From NCBI GenBank assembly GCA_937925685.1, contig CALAMI010000010.1, forward strand, positions 62,001-126,000: a stretch of DNA of 64,000 nt, written 5' to 3'. The stretch is from Candidatus Binatia bacterium (GTDB taxonomy: Bacteria; Desulfobacterota; Binatia; HRBIN30). Shown in pieces: positions 1 to 11,030 of this stretch. The number at the start of each line of letters is the position of its first letter. Within the stretch, counting starts at the first letter, position 1. The position numbers were made by a program, and so were the translations under genes. Below the pieces are notes generated by a model, which was not told the origin of the DNA, made no database searches, and saw nothing but the letters and a program-made list of their open reading frames with translations.

Positions 1-471
1 ATCCTCCCAATCTAGGATTTGAGTAATCACGGCCAGGTCCTCGTAGCTGAAGTCCGTACCAACAAAGCTTTCTCGTTTTGCCGCGCCGCTGATTTGACGA
101 ATCTTCCCGAGCTCCGGCAAGTAAAGCCACTGCTCATCCTTGCCTTTGGGGTCTGCCCACTGGAGCATGCCTACGCCACGAACATCCTCAGGTGCCGAGA
201 AGAAGACGATCGAGCGGGTTCGATCGTCTTCATACTTCTTGATCTTAATGACCAAGGCCCGGGATCTCTCGCCCCCGCGGCGATCGATGATTTTGAGTTT
301 GAGTTCTTGCGTACGATCGTTCCACCTGCGCTCCCCGTCAGCCAACCTCCGGGCCGCTTCGACGATGGCCCGAGCGCGATCCACGTCTTCAGCCAAGGTG
401 GCGATCGGAAGGCATGCGGGTCCCAAAATCATCAGCAACCACCAATGAAGCGACAGAGCTTTGTTCGTCAT
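1..471 (-). CDS. LolA-like outer membrane lipoprotein-sorting family protein (3' end cut off)
   Basis: I translated this by hand from the complement of the window's left edge; the gene runs off the window, so only about 157 N-terminal residues are visible. It opens with a signal peptide (hydrophobic LHWWLLMILGPACLPIATLA) and then a mature part containing GMLQWADPKGKDEQWLYLP and ending near GTDFSYEDLA, which is the hallmark of the LolA-like family (PF17131). These periplasmic proteins have a lipid-binding half-barrel fold and often sit beside RND-type exporters. The ATG at 469-471 overlaps the stop of the upstream phosphatidyltransferase gene as ATGA, and an AGGA box lies just before it, so the two are probably translated together. 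The exact cargo is unknown. Confidence 0.82.
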   Translation of the reverse strand, partial: MTNKALSLHWWLLMILGPACLPIATLAEDVDRARAIVEAARRLADGERRWNDRTQELKLKIIDRRGGERSRALVIKIKKYEDDRTRSIVFFSAPEDVRGVGMLQWADPKGKDEQWLYLPELGKIRQISGAAKRESFVGTDFSYEDLAVITQILDWED

Positions 472-1043
472 CGTTCCTCAGCACAACCTTCTTTCTCACC
501 ACTGCCATACCCTTGCACCCACAGCAATCCGGTGTACGCGTAGTGCAATCCAGAGGCTGTGGTTGTCGCGGCCGTCACGTACCACAGAGCTTGATTGACC
601 AGTGCCATTGGCAAGTCGGGGCGGGCAAGCGTGAGTAAAGCGAATCCGATGGTTACCATGCCGAAAAATGTATTGACCTTGCTGATGCCCGACGGGGCAA
701 CTTCCATCGGTTTAGCGAAGAAGTAGAGCGCAAGGTACCCAGCAAGGATGACCACGTCGCGAGTAGCCACAAGGATGAATAGCCAAACGGGGAGGACACC
801 GTACCAGGTGAGACTTAAGAAAGAACTCACAACCAACAGTTTGTCCGCAAGCGGATCCAAGCTGGCACCCACGGCACTCTTACTGTTCAGTGCGCGAGCG
901 AGCGCCCCATCCACCGCGTCGGTCATGCCGGCGAGAAGAAAAAGGGCTAGCGCTTCGGCATAGTGCCCGCCGGTCAGGAAAATGAGGAAGGCAGGCACCG
1001 CGACAATTCGCGCCAGAGTGAGAAAGTTCGGCAAAGTCAGCAT
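468..1043 (-). CDS. CDP-alcohol phosphatidyltransferase (PgsA-like)
   Basis: A 191-residue integral membrane enzyme. The CDP-alcohol phosphotransferase signature D-x2-DG-x2-AR-x8-G-x3-D-x3-D is complete in DAVDGALARALNSKSAVG followed by ASLDPLADK (residues about 41-68). The N-terminal LPNFLTLARI is typical of PgsA, which makes phosphatidylglycerol phosphate from CDP-diacylglycerol and glycerol-3-phosphate. Several hydrophobic segments follow the motif, and the length matches PgsA. Related enzymes use other alcohols, so the substrate is inferred. It is the first gene of a leftward pair with the LolA-like gene (4-nt ATGA overlap). Confidence 0.85.
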   Translation of the reverse strand: MLTLPNFLTLARIVAVPAFLIFLTGGHYAEALALFLLAGMTDAVDGALARALNSKSAVGASLDPLADKLLVVSSFLSLTWYGVLPVWLFILVATRDVVILAGYLALYFFAKPMEVAPSGISKVNTFFGMVTIGFALLTLARPDLPMALVNQALWYVTAATTTASGLHYAYTGLLWVQGYGSGEKEGCAEER

Positions 1044-1152
1044 CGTGGGGCGACGTGTCCACTATCCTTGCGGAGACCCTGCTGCAAGGCGGCTGAATGA
1101 GCCCCGGTCTCTCTTGAGGATGGGATCGGTGGAGCGCTAAAAGGCAAGCCTC

Positions 1153-1179
1153 TTCGACGATCCCTGCTGCTCTTATACT
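1153..1179 (+). promoter_or_regulatory. possible promoter of the response regulator gene
   Basis: TATACT (1174-1179) is a good -10 hexamer lying 23 nt before the GTG start of the response regulator. A weak -35 candidate TTCGAC (1153-1158) is only 15 nt upstream, so the -35 part is doubtful. The region lies between divergent genes. Confidence 0.3.
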
Positions 1180-1202
1180 GTTGCTCTCAAGAGGAGGAAC
1201 TC

Positions 1203-1658
1203 GTGTCTGAAGAAGGCACAAAGCAGCACTTACGCCCGGCGCGAATTCTGTTGGTGGAAGACAACCCAGATGATGTGGAATTAGTCAAACGGGTTTTCCA
1301 CCGTGGGCATGTGGACAATTCCTTGACCGTGATGGCTAATGGTCGCGAGGTCCTCGAGCTCCTTGTGCGAGAGGCCAACCGGCTCGACCGCTCGCCGTTT
1401 GATCTTTTGTTACTCGATCTGACGCTACCAGGGTTGGACGGCAGGGTTTTGCTGCAAGAAATCCAGGCGGACAAGCGGTTGCGTCGGATGCCTGTAATAG
1501 TTCTGACAGGCTCGGCCCGCGAGGAGGATTGGATTCGTGCGTACAAAACCGGGGCGGTCGCGTTTTTGCAGAAGCCGTTCACTCTCGAACGCTTTCTTGC
1601 GACTGTCGGGGATTTGTACGGTTACCGGATCGTGATCGTGAAGGACGAAGCCCTGTAG
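1203..1658 (+). CDS. single-domain response regulator (Rcp1-like REC protein)
   Basis: A 151-residue protein made of one receiver domain and nothing else. The acidic pocket is at E19-D20 (LLVEDNPDDVELV), the phospho-acceptor is D72 (LLLLDLTLPG), the switch Thr is T102 (VLTGS) and the conserved Lys is K124 (LQKPF), so it should be phosphorylatable. The ED-NPDDVELV opening is typical of the Rcp1-like family that partners phytochrome-type or hybrid kinases. The GTG start at 1203 is supported by AGGAGG just upstream. It converges on the hybrid pseudo-kinase gene, whose own REC domain is of the same type, so the two may share a phosphorelay; this is inference. Confidence 0.88.
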   Translation: MSEEGTKQHLRPARILLVEDNPDDVELVKRVFHRGHVDNSLTVMANGREVLELLVREANRLDRSPFDLLLLDLTLPGLDGRVLLQEIQADKRLRRMPVIVLTGSAREEDWIRAYKTGAVAFLQKPFTLERFLATVGDLYGYRIVIVKDEAL

Positions 1659-1767
1659 GAAAGGCTTCCTTCGAAGGGCACACTATAAAGCCACGGAGTG
1701 ACAATTCCATTTGGTTGAGATCTCCATCCGGGCGACACACCTCTGAACAACACGTGAATTTTGAGTG

Positions 1768-2946
1768 CTACCGGGCAGCTTGGTTGCAGCGTGTCCAGAA
1801 TACTATGGCCGAATGTAAGCATTCGGCGTAACACTGAAAATCCGTGGGCTTGATGATAAATGCGTTCGCCCCTGCCTCATAAGCAGCGCGAACGTCAGCC
1901 GGGTCGTTTGACGAGCTGAGAACGATTGCGGGCAGGTGACGAAGCTCAGCTTCCTCACGGAGCTTACGGACGAAGGCAACCCCGTCCAAACCAGGCATCC
2001 GTAAGTCGACGAAGATGGCGGCGGGCAAACGAAGATCAACCTCGGAGTTGCCAGCGACTATGTTTTGGAGTCGGACGAGTGCGGCCCGACTGTCGCGGTA
2101 CCACTCGAGCGCGCGTTCCAATCCCGTGTCTTCTAGAACGAGCTTGACTAATTCCCATTCAGCCGGATCGTCGTCTACGAACATGATAGGCTCTTGTTGC
2201 TCCGTGCGTAGCAGTGTTGCGGGCGGAGGTGGGAGGGGAGCGGCGTGGCTGCCTGTCTTCGCAGCTGCAGGCATCGGCTGGTCGGATGATTCGCTATGAT
2301 CATGACCCGCGGCTGCTAAGCCCAGACGCAAGCGAAGCGCCCACGGTTTGTGCACTTCGAGGCGAGCTGAGGGGTAGTGACTGAGAACCGCACGTACAAT
2401 ACCCAGCTCGATTGCAGCTTGCCCAAATTGATGGGCCGATGCATCGACCGGGTCAACGTTCTCGATGTCGAGAAACCACTCCAGAATCAACTCCCCTGGT
2501 GCCGAGCGCCTCTGGAAACGAACGTGTCGCAAGTCTGTATTCAAGGGAAGGCTTTCCGCGTATCGGCAGAGGGCCTCCAGCAGCAAGCGAACATGCGATG
2601 GGTCCCACCCAGCGAGGTCAACATCCAGTTGCTGATCATCTGCGTAGATGGAACAGGAGTTGCCCAGTGTCGAGATGCGGATCTCACGAAGCAAAGGCGC
2701 CAAGCGAAACGACTCCCGCACGCGAGGCGGTTGCAGGGCGCGTGCTAGGCGCGTTAGCGACTCGCTGTGCGACTCCAGGCGGCAAGCGTTTTCCGCAATG
2801 CGATCGAGGTAGTGCCGGCAGCTTGCTGGCAACGAGCTGTAAGTTTCTTCTCGCAAGGCTTGGCTGAAGCCCGATAACGCCCGCACAGGAGCACGAAGTT
2901 CGTGCACCAAGCCGTGTAACACATCTGCCAGAGACTGCGATTCCAT
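1768..2946 (-). CDS. hybrid protein: degenerate histidine kinase with C-terminal receiver domain
   Basis: 392 residues from the ATG at 2946, chosen because GGGAG lies 5 nt before it; an in-frame TTG at 2973 has no such site. The N-terminal end has a HisKA-type H box (LVHELRAPVRAL, H15). The middle should be the ATP-binding domain, but the N box Asn and the G1 DxGxG motif are missing (LLLEALCRYA; FLDIENVDP), leaving only a trace of the G2 region (ELGIVRAVLSHY). The C-terminal REC domain looks intact: VDDDPAEWELV, phospho-acceptor in FVDLRMPGLDG, LSSS and IIKP. It may therefore act as a phospho-transfer scaffold rather than an active kinase. The gene converges with the lone response regulator. 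Confidence 0.8.
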   Translation of the reverse strand: MESQSLADVLHGLVHELRAPVRALSGFSQALREETYSSLPASCRHYLDRIAENACRLESHSESLTRLARALQPPRVRESFRLAPLLREIRISTLGNSCSIYADDQQLDVDLAGWDPSHVRLLLEALCRYAESLPLNTDLRHVRFQRRSAPGELILEWFLDIENVDPVDASAHQFGQAAIELGIVRAVLSHYPSARLEVHKPWALRLRLGLAAAGHDHSESSDQPMPAAAKTGSHAAPLPPPPATLLRTEQQEPIMFVDDDPAEWELVKLVLEDTGLERALEWYRDSRAALVRLQNIVAGNSEVDLRLPAAIFVDLRMPGLDGVAFVRKLREEAELRHLPAIVLSSSNDPADVRAAYEAGANAFIIKPTDFQCYAECLHSAIVFWTRCNQAAR

Positions 2947-3057
2947 CGCGCTCCCAAAAATCCGGCAAGACAAAGTCGCGGTTCGCCTTTTACTAGGCTG
3001 CCTTGCTTCGTTGCCGTTGGCAACCGAAAAAGTAGTTTCCGAGAGAACTCGGTGAAC

Positions 3058-4410
3058 TCAGAGGCTAAAGGTTTGAGATAGGGCGTGTTTTCGCAGTTGG
3101 CCCGCCAGCCTCGCAGGCACGAACGCACACAGCTCCACGCTTTCGGCCGAATAACGCTCTTCCACGACGCGCCCCAGCTGTTTTGCGCGAGCGACCAAAT
3201 CGCCTCGGTGCAAGGGTAAATGCACCCGCACTTGTTGGAATAGGCCGAGTAACTCGGCCTCGATTCGGTATAGGAGTTGTTCCAGGCCGGTACCTGTGTG
3301 GGCCGATACAAGGGATGCTGTCGAAGGAAAGGGTACAAGTGGTGGGCCGTCGAGCAGGTCCAGTTTGTTGAACACGAGAATGCGCGGTTTGTGGGCGACC
3401 TCGAGTTCGTCGAGGACAGATTCCACGACCGTTTGTTGGTGCTGCATCAACGGGTGACTGGCGTCGATAACGTGCAGTAGCAAGTCTGCCGTTTTGACCT
3501 CTTCGAGCGTGCTCTTAAATGCATCGATGAAGCCGTGTGGGAGCTTGTGGATGAAGCCTACCGTATCGACGACGAGTGCGCTCATGCCTGAGGGGAGGCG
3601 AAGGTGGCGCACCATGGGATCGAGCGTTGCGAACAGTTGGTCAGCCACCAACGCCTGCGCGCTCGTCAAGCGGTTCATCAACGTTGATTTGCCAGCATTC
3701 GTATAACCGACAAGGGCGACCACGGGGAGGGGGACTCCGGCACGACTTTGGCGGTGTATGTACCGGGTCCGAGCAACTTCGCGCAGCCGCCGCCGCAAAA
3801 CGGCCACCCGCTCTCGCACTTTGCGTCGATCTACTTCGAGTTGCGTCTCGCCTGGTCCCCGGGTCCCGACCCCGCCTCCGAGGCGCGACAGGTGTTGCCA
3901 CTGCCTAGTTAAGCGGGGGAGAAGGTATTGGAGCTGCGCGAGTTCCACCTGGAGTTTTCCCTCTAGGCTGCGAGCCCGCTGAGCGAAAATGTCCAAAATT
4001 AGCTGGCTTCGGTCGATGACCTTGAGCCCGAGGGCATTTTCCAAGTTTCTTTGCTGGGCTGGCGCAAGGGATTCGTCAAAGATGACGACTTGCGCCTGAT
4101 TCTCCCAAGCATAGCGCCGTACTTCCTCAACCTTCCCCGAGCCGATGAAGGTAGCCGGTTGCGGGCGCGCTAGCACTTGAAGTACACGACCGACGACTTC
4201 CACACCCGCGCTTTGCGCCAGGCGCTCGAGTTCGTCGAGAGATTCCATGCCGCTCATGGCCTGGCGCTGGTGTTTTTCCACCCCCACCAAAACAGCCCGT
4301 TCTGGGGTTTGTGGAGGCAGTTGCCACCAACGCAGTTGCGGTGCGACCCACGAGGGGCAGCGGTGGCGTTTCCCCTTGCCGACTTTCTGCGATCCGTTGC
4401 GCTGCCTCAC
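3058..4410 (-). CDS. hflX: GTPase HflX
   Basis: A 450-residue HflX. It has the N-terminal HflX domain (FIGSGKVEEV and the VIFDESLAPAQQRNLE stretch), the glycine-rich linker SRLGGGVGTRGPGETQLE, and a TRAFAC G domain with G1 GYTNAGKST, G3 DTVGFI and G4 NKLD. HflX binds the 50S subunit and splits stalled ribosomes. The GTG at 4410 overlaps the dnaE stop as GTGA, so it is the last gene of the guaB-guaA-dnaE-hflX run. The first 30 or so residues are basic and Trp/Pro-rich and are not part of the family core, so a later start cannot be ruled out. Confidence 0.93.
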   Translation of the reverse strand: MRQRNGSQKVGKGKRHRCPSWVAPQLRWWQLPPQTPERAVLVGVEKHQRQAMSGMESLDELERLAQSAGVEVVGRVLQVLARPQPATFIGSGKVEEVRRYAWENQAQVVIFDESLAPAQQRNLENALGLKVIDRSQLILDIFAQRARSLEGKLQVELAQLQYLLPRLTRQWQHLSRLGGGVGTRGPGETQLEVDRRKVRERVAVLRRRLREVARTRYIHRQSRAGVPLPVVALVGYTNAGKSTLMNRLTSAQALVADQLFATLDPMVRHLRLPSGMSALVVDTVGFIHKLPHGFIDAFKSTLEEVKTADLLLHVIDASHPLMQHQQTVVESVLDELEVAHKPRILVFNKLDLLDGPPLVPFPSTASLVSAHTGTGLEQLLYRIEAELLGLFQQVRVHLPLHRGDLVARAKQLGRVVEERYSAESVELCAFVPARLAGQLRKHALSQTFSL

Positions 4411-7400
4411 TGCAAGTGAACCGCGCCCTCCCCTAAAACTTGCTCTACCTCGTGAATGAAGCCTTCGCTAGGTGCCACTCTTAGGTTTGCCGGTAACGCC
4501 AGGATGATTTCACAGTGGCGCTGAGCGAGCCACAAATGGACGAAAGCTTCGCAATTCCCACGGTGACGCGAACACGCCTGCCGCAGGCGCTCTAAAGTGT
4601 CGTCCGTGACCAGCTCCTCCCGCAACGCCAGGCGAACCTGCTTAAAAGCTTTCTGTTGTACCTCTGAGAGTAACGTCACTGTATGTACAATTAATTGGCA
4701 CCGTTCGTCGTCGATCTCAAGTGTCCCCTCTACAACAACCGGTTCTTCTGCGTGGATTGCCGTTTCCCATTGCCGGTAAGTATCGGGCCACGCAACGGCC
4801 TCGACAGTGCCAGATCGGTCCTCCAGGATGAAATGCGCATAACGCTCTCCCTTGCGAGTGTTCTTCATTTTGAGCGTGTGAATCACGCCTCCGAGCCGAA
4901 CCTTCGCGTTCTCCCCACGGGCGCGTACTTCGGCGATCGTGCCATCGGTGATTCGCCGCAACGGCTTCTCCCAACGGTCCAGTGGGTGGCCGGTAATGAA
5001 AAACCCGAGCGCTTCCCGTTCCAGTCGCAGGCGCTCTTTCGAGGGCCACTCGCCTACCCCCGGTAGCGCTGGGGGCGAAGGAGCTGTCGAGGCGAGCGCC
5101 TCGGGAGCGAACAACGTGATTTGGTTACGAGGCGCCACGACTTCTTGTTCCGTTGCAGCCCAGCGTAAAATCGCTTCGAGCCCTTCGACCATGCGCTTTC
5201 GCGGTTCTTGGGTGAAATCGAAGGCCCCGCAATTGATCAAGCTCTCTATCACCCGCTTGTTGACCTGCTGCAAAGGCACACGTTTACAGAAGTCCGCTAG
5301 CGAACGGAAAGACCCCTCTTGCCGCGCTTCCAGAATGGCTTCCACCGCCTTTTGTCCGACGCCCTTAACCGCCCCAAGGCCGAAGCGGATTGCGCGTTTT
5401 CCCCTGGAGTGCCCGCTAGGTGCAACTACCGTGAAGTCCAAAGCACTCTCGTTGACATCTGGCGGCAAGATCTCGATTCCCAGCTCCCGGCAGGCGGCGA
5501 TGTTTTTATACGTTTTCTCCGTGTTGTCCATTTCCAGCGTGAGCAAAGCTGCCATGAACTCTTCTGGGAAATGGGCCTTGAGGTAGGCAGTTTGGTAAGA
5601 GAGAAAGGCGTAAGCGGTCGAGTGGGACTTGTTGAACCCATAAGCTCCAAATGTTTCCATTTGTTCAAAGATCGCTCGCGCCAAGTCCTCTGGCACCCCT
5701 CGCTCAACCGCCCCCTGCACGAAACGCCCCTTTTCCCGCTCCATTTCCTCCTTTTTCTTTTTGCCCATCGCACGGCGGAGATTGTCCGCGTCGCCCAATG
5801 TGTAGCCGGCCAGTGCACGAGCAATCTGCATGACTTGTTCTTGGTACAAAATGACCCCGTGCGTTTCTTCCAAAATCGGCCGGAGCGCTGGGTGGAGGTA
5901 TTGGATCGGCACCTCTCCGTGCTTCCTTTTAATGAACTCTTCCACCATGCCGGAGTCTAAAGGCCCGGGCCGGAACAAGGCGAGTACCGCAATTAGGTCT
6001 TCGAACTTGCTCGGCCGCAGCGAGGTTACAAGTTTGCGCATCCCGCTACTTTCCAGTTGGAAGACTCCAACCGTATCTCCACGGCAGAGCAGTTGATAGG
6101 TGTCTGGGTCATCTAGCGGCAACCGGTCCACGTCAACGTCGATTCCTCGGCCGCTGCGGATACGCTCTACCGTCTTCGCAATCATCGTGAGCGTCTTGAG
6201 GCCGAGAAAGTCGAACTTGATGAGCCCGATGGCGTCCACATCTCCGTAAGGGTACTGGGTCAAAATGGCGCCATCCTTGTCTACGAACAGAGGCAACGTT
6301 TCCATCAAAGGACGGTCACCGATCACAATGCCAGCGGCATGCTTAGAGGCGTGACGCAGGAGTCCCTCGAGACGGAGCGCGTAGTCGAATAGTTGTTGCT
6401 CCCGAGGGCCGCGGTCGCGGATATCGCGCAACCTTGGTTCCATTTGCAGGGCCTCACGCAATGGGAAGTCTTTGCCCTGCTTGGGTGCAGGATAGAGCTT
6501 GGCGATGCGGTCCGTCTCTGCGAAGCTGAACTCCAACACCCGCCCAACATCCTTGATCGCCTGCTTTCCTTTGAGGGTCCCAAAAGTGATGATTTGGGCC
6601 ACGCAATCTTCGCCGTATTTCTGCCGTACGTAGCGGATGACTTCGTCGCGACGTTCAAAGCAGAAGTCCATGTCAATGTCAGGCATGGATTTACGTTCAG
6701 GATTGAGGAAGCGCTCGAACAATAGATGGTAAGGGACAGGATCTACGGTGGTGATTCCGAGCGCGTACGCCACCAAGCTACCTGCGGCCGAGCCTCTTCC
6801 AGGTCCGACAGGGATGCCTTGGTCCTTGGCATAGCGCGTGAAGTCGGCAACAATGAGAAAATACCCGGAAAATCCCATTGCTTGAATGATGCGCAGCTCC
6901 TCATCCAATCGCTCCCAGTACTCTCGCTCTTTTGCACCCGACCAGCCGTTTTCGGAGCGCTTACGCCGTAACCTTTCTTCCAGTCCGCGGCGGGCCAACT
7001 GAGCGAGGTAATCCTCCAAGGTTTCCCCGTTCGGGGTGCGATAGACAGGAAACTGATAACGGCCAAAGCGCATCTCGAACTGACATCTTCGTGCTACTTC
7101 CACGGTGTTGCTGATGGCTTCCGGTAGTTGAGGAAAAGCCCGAGTCATCTCGCTGGGTCCCTTGACGTACAGCTGGTCAGTCTCGAAGCGCCATCGTGAG
7201 GGGTCACTCAGTGTTCTCCCCGTCTGAATACAGAGGAGGACATCGTGAGCTTGGGCGTCGTCGCGGGTTAAGTAGTGGCAGTCATTCGTAGCGACGATGG
7301 GCAAGGAGAGTTCATGAGCAAGGCGAATGAGCTCTGCGTTGGCTCGTTCTTGCTGGGGAAGGCGATTATCTTGGATCTCGACGTAGTACCGGTCGTCAAA

Positions 7401-7904
7401 CATGGTCCGGTACTCTTCCATGACTGCCCGAGCCCGTTCGATTGATCCCGCAGCAATCGCTTCGTTCACCTCGCTAGCAAGGCAACCCGACAGCGCGATG
7501 AGCCCGCCATTGCATTGGCGCAGAAGTTCCTTGTCGATGCGCGGCTTGTAATAGAAGCCTTCTTTGTAACTGAGGGTGACGAGGCGGCAAAGGTTCCGAT
7601 ATCCCTCGTCGTTCATGACGAGAAGGACCAGATGATGATTGCCAGCAGACTCCGAGTCACTTGCTCGCGTTTTTTTTTCGGTGCGGTGCCCAGGAGCCAC
7701 ATACATCTCGCAACCAATAATCGGCTGAATTCCAGCCGCCGTGGCTCTGCGGTAAAATTCGACGGCCCCAAACAAATTGCCGTGATCCGTCATCGCGATC
7801 GCTGGCATTCCCGCGGACTTCACTTTTTGGATGAGGTCCGGGATCTTGTTGGCACCGTCGAGCAAGGAGTATTGAGTATGCACGTGTAGGTGAACGAAAC
7901 TCAT
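4407..7904 (-). CDS. dnaE: DNA polymerase III subunit alpha
   Basis: 1165 residues from the ATG at 7904, which follows GGAGGTG; a start at 7943 would lie inside guaA and has no ribosome site. The protein opens directly with the PHP domain (FVHLHVHTQYSLLDGANK), whose metal ligands look complete (HLHVH, TDHGN, GCEMYVAPG, TNDCHYL), suggesting an active PHP site. The palm carries GPGRGSAAGS and the catalytic PDIDMDF around residues 408-414. The finger region has YGFNKSHS, and an OB fold follows near the C terminus (VRLGGVIHTLKMKNTRKG). It is the replicative polymerase. It lies in an operon with guaA upstream and hflX downstream. Confidence 0.97.
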   Translation of the reverse strand: MSFVHLHVHTQYSLLDGANKIPDLIQKVKSAGMPAIAMTDHGNLFGAVEFYRRATAAGIQPIIGCEMYVAPGHRTEKKTRASDSESAGNHHLVLLVMNDEGYRNLCRLVTLSYKEGFYYKPRIDKELLRQCNGGLIALSGCLASEVNEAIAAGSIERARAVMEEYRTMFDDRYYVEIQDNRLPQQERANAELIRLAHELSLPIVATNDCHYLTRDDAQAHDVLLCIQTGRTLSDPSRWRFETDQLYVKGPSEMTRAFPQLPEAISNTVEVARRCQFEMRFGRYQFPVYRTPNGETLEDYLAQLARRGLEERLRRKRSENGWSGAKEREYWERLDEELRIIQAMGFSGYFLIVADFTRYAKDQGIPVGPGRGSAAGSLVAYALGITTVDPVPYHLLFERFLNPERKSMPDIDMDFCFERRDEVIRYVRQKYGEDCVAQIITFGTLKGKQAIKDVGRVLEFSFAETDRIAKLYPAPKQGKDFPLREALQMEPRLRDIRDRGPREQQLFDYALRLEGLLRHASKHAAGIVIGDRPLMETLPLFVDKDGAILTQYPYGDVDAIGLIKFDFLGLKTLTMIAKTVERIRSGRGIDVDVDRLPLDDPDTYQLLCRGDTVGVFQLESSGMRKLVTSLRPSKFEDLIAVLALFRPGPLDSGMVEEFIKRKHGEVPIQYLHPALRPILEETHGVILYQEQVMQIARALAGYTLGDADNLRRAMGKKKKEEMEREKGRFVQGAVERGVPEDLARAIFEQMETFGAYGFNKSHSTAYAFLSYQTAYLKAHFPEEFMAALLTLEMDNTEKTYKNIAACRELGIEILPPDVNESALDFTVVAPSGHSRGKRAIRFGLGAVKGVGQKAVEAILEARQEGSFRSLADFCKRVPLQQVNKRVIESLINCGAFDFTQEPRKRMVEGLEAILRWAATEQEVVAPRNQITLFAPEALASTAPSPPALPGVGEWPSKERLRLEREALGFFITGHPLDRWEKPLRRITDGTIAEVRARGENAKVRLGGVIHTLKMKNTRKGERYAHFILEDRSGTVEAVAWPDTYRQWETAIHAEEPVVVEGTLEIDDERCQLIVHTVTLLSEVQQKAFKQVRLALREELVTDDTLERLRQACSRHRGNCEAFVHLWLAQRHCEIILALPANLRVAPSEGFIHEVEQVLGEGAVHLQ

Positions 7905-7933
7905 CGACGCGCCCACCTCCTTTAGAGAACTTC

Positions 7934-9463
7934 CTACTCCCATTCGATGGTGGCAGGTGGCTTGGAGGAAATGTCGTAAACCACCCGGTTGATGCCCTGA
8001 ACTTCGTTAATGAGTCGGGACGAGATGCGCGCAAGGACCTCGGCAGGTAACCGTGCCCAATCGGCGGTCATCCCATCTACGCTTTGCACCGCCCGCACGG
8101 CGATCACGTTTTCATACGTACGCGTATCCCCCATGACACCGACGGTTTTAACGGGTAGGAGCACGGCGAAAGCCTGCCAAAGCTGCTCGTACCAGCCTGC
8201 GGCGCGAATTTCTTCGTCTACGATCGCATCTGCTCGTTGGAGAATGGTGATACGCTCCCTAGTGACCGCGCCAATCATGCGGATCGCAAGTCCGGGTCCA
8301 GGAAAGGGATGGCGGTGGACAATTTCGTGAGGGATCCCCAGCACCGTGCCCAGCTCGCGCACCTCGTCCTTGAACAGTTCGCGCAACGGTTCGAGGAGTT
8401 CCAAGTGCATGCGTTCTGGCAAGCCACCCACGTTGTGGTGACTTTTGATCGTTGCCGACGGCCCTTTGAATGACACCGACTCGATCACGTCGGGGTACAA
8501 AGTGCCCTGCGCAAGAAACTGGACATTCGATAAACGCCGCGCCTCACTTTCGAAGACTTCGATGAACGTGTTGCCAATGATTCGTCGTTTTTGTTCTGGG
8601 TCTTCGACTCCTGCGAGGCGGTCGAGGAACAATTGGCTTGCATCCACCCGGCGAATGCAGAAATGGAAGGCGTTGGTCAAAAAGTCCATCACCCGCGTTG
8701 CTTCACGTTGACGCAGTAAGCCATTGTCGACGAACACGCAGGTGAGTTGGTCGCCAACGGCTCGATGAACGAGTGCAGCTGTCACCGTGGAGTCGACCCC
8801 ACCACTCAAGGCGCAAACAACCCCGGCGGAACCAACACGTTTACGGATGCGTCGCACCTCTCGCTCGACAAAGTTTTCCATGTTCCAGTCGGGTGATGCG
8901 GCGCAAATGCGAAAAAGAAAATTGGCCAATATTTCCTTCCCCTGCGGTGTATGGGCCACCTCGGGATGGAACTGAACGCCGAAAAACTTTCCTTCGCGAT
9001 CGCCGAAAGCGGCAATGGGCGAGTTGCTGCTGTGCGCCAGAATGCGAAATCCGGGCGGCAAACTTTCGATACGATCGCCATGGCTCATCCAAACTTGCAG
9101 AGAACTGGTCGCAAGCTGCGCGAACAAGTCAGAATCGTCGCTGATGATAATTTGAGCTGGCCCGTATTCGCGTTCACGGGCGGCCGACACGCGCCCGCCG
9201 AAATGTTGCGCAATCACGCCCATGCCGTAGCAAATGCCGAGAACGGGTACGCCGAGTGCGAACAGTTCGCCGGAAGGGAGCGGAGCTTCCCGATCGTACA
9301 CGCTAGCCGGCCCGCCCGACAGGATGATCCCTTGGGGCCTTCGCCTGAGGATGTCTTCCGCGGGAAGGTTGAACGGATGAATTTCACAGTACACCCGCAG
9401 TTCTCGAATCCGTCGTGCGATCAACTGCGTGTACTGGCTGCCAAAATCCAAAATCAAGATCAT
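7934..9463 (-). CDS. guaA: GMP synthase (glutamine-hydrolysing)
   Basis: 509 residues. The class I glutamine amidotransferase domain has the nucleophile C78 in GICYGMG and the His/Glu pair H166/E168 in QFHPEVAHT. The ATP pyrophosphatase domain has the PP-loop ALSGGVDST (about 218-226), and the C-terminal dimerisation part ends [19 protein letters not shown], the usual GuaA end. It converts XMP to GMP with glutamine and ATP. It follows guaB by 26 nt, so the two steps from IMP to GMP are encoded together, and dnaE follows 29 nt later. Confidence 0.97.
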   Translation of the reverse strand: MILILDFGSQYTQLIARRIRELRVYCEIHPFNLPAEDILRRRPQGIILSGGPASVYDREAPLPSGELFALGVPVLGICYGMGVIAQHFGGRVSAAREREYGPAQIIISDDSDLFAQLATSSLQVWMSHGDRIESLPPGFRILAHSSNSPIAAFGDREGKFFGVQFHPEVAHTPQGKEILANFLFRICAASPDWNMENFVEREVRRIRKRVGSAGVVCALSGGVDSTVTAALVHRAVGDQLTCVFVDNGLLRQREATRVMDFLTNAFHFCIRRVDASQLFLDRLAGVEDPEQKRRIIGNTFIEVFESEARRLSNVQFLAQGTLYPDVIESVSFKGPSATIKSHHNVGGLPERMHLELLEPLRELFKDEVRELGTVLGIPHEIVHRHPFPGPGLAIRMIGAVTRERITILQRADAIVDEEIRAAGWYEQLWQAFAVLLPVKTVGVMGDTRTYENVIAVRAVQSVDGMTADWARLPAEVLARISSRLINEVQGINRVVYDISSKPPATIEWE

Positions 9464-9489
9464 TGCTAGTCGTGCCGACCTGCGATTGC

Positions 9490-10968
<1,479 letters not shown>

Positions 10969-10985
10969 TCAAAGATTCGGCAGCC

Positions 10986-11030
10986 AAAAACGCGCCAGCC
11001 CATCCCCGCGCCGCGAGGATGGGCTGGGCG
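10986..11030 (-). terminator. terminator-like hairpin in the guaB leader
   Basis: On the minus strand a stem of 11 uninterrupted pairs (10995-11005 with 11017-11027), extended by two pairs past a bulge, encloses an 11-nt loop and is followed by CG and five U (AAAAA at 10986-10990 on the plus strand). This is the form of an intrinsic terminator. It ends 29 nt before the guaB ATG and directly precedes its ribosome site. No minus-strand gene lies between it and der, which starts more than 2 kb away, so it is either a read-through stop for der or an attenuator of guaB. Confidence 0.65.

Noticed and set aside
4939-5586. Long open frame (215 codons) antisense to dnaE
   Set aside because: It is the mirror of a GC-biased coding region; no ribosome site and no recognisable protein content.
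7671-7679. Run of nine A (minus strand) inside dnaE that could cause slippage
   Set aside because: It encodes Lys-Lys in a variable loop of the PHP domain and the frame is intact on both sides; there is no short alternative product as in dnaX.
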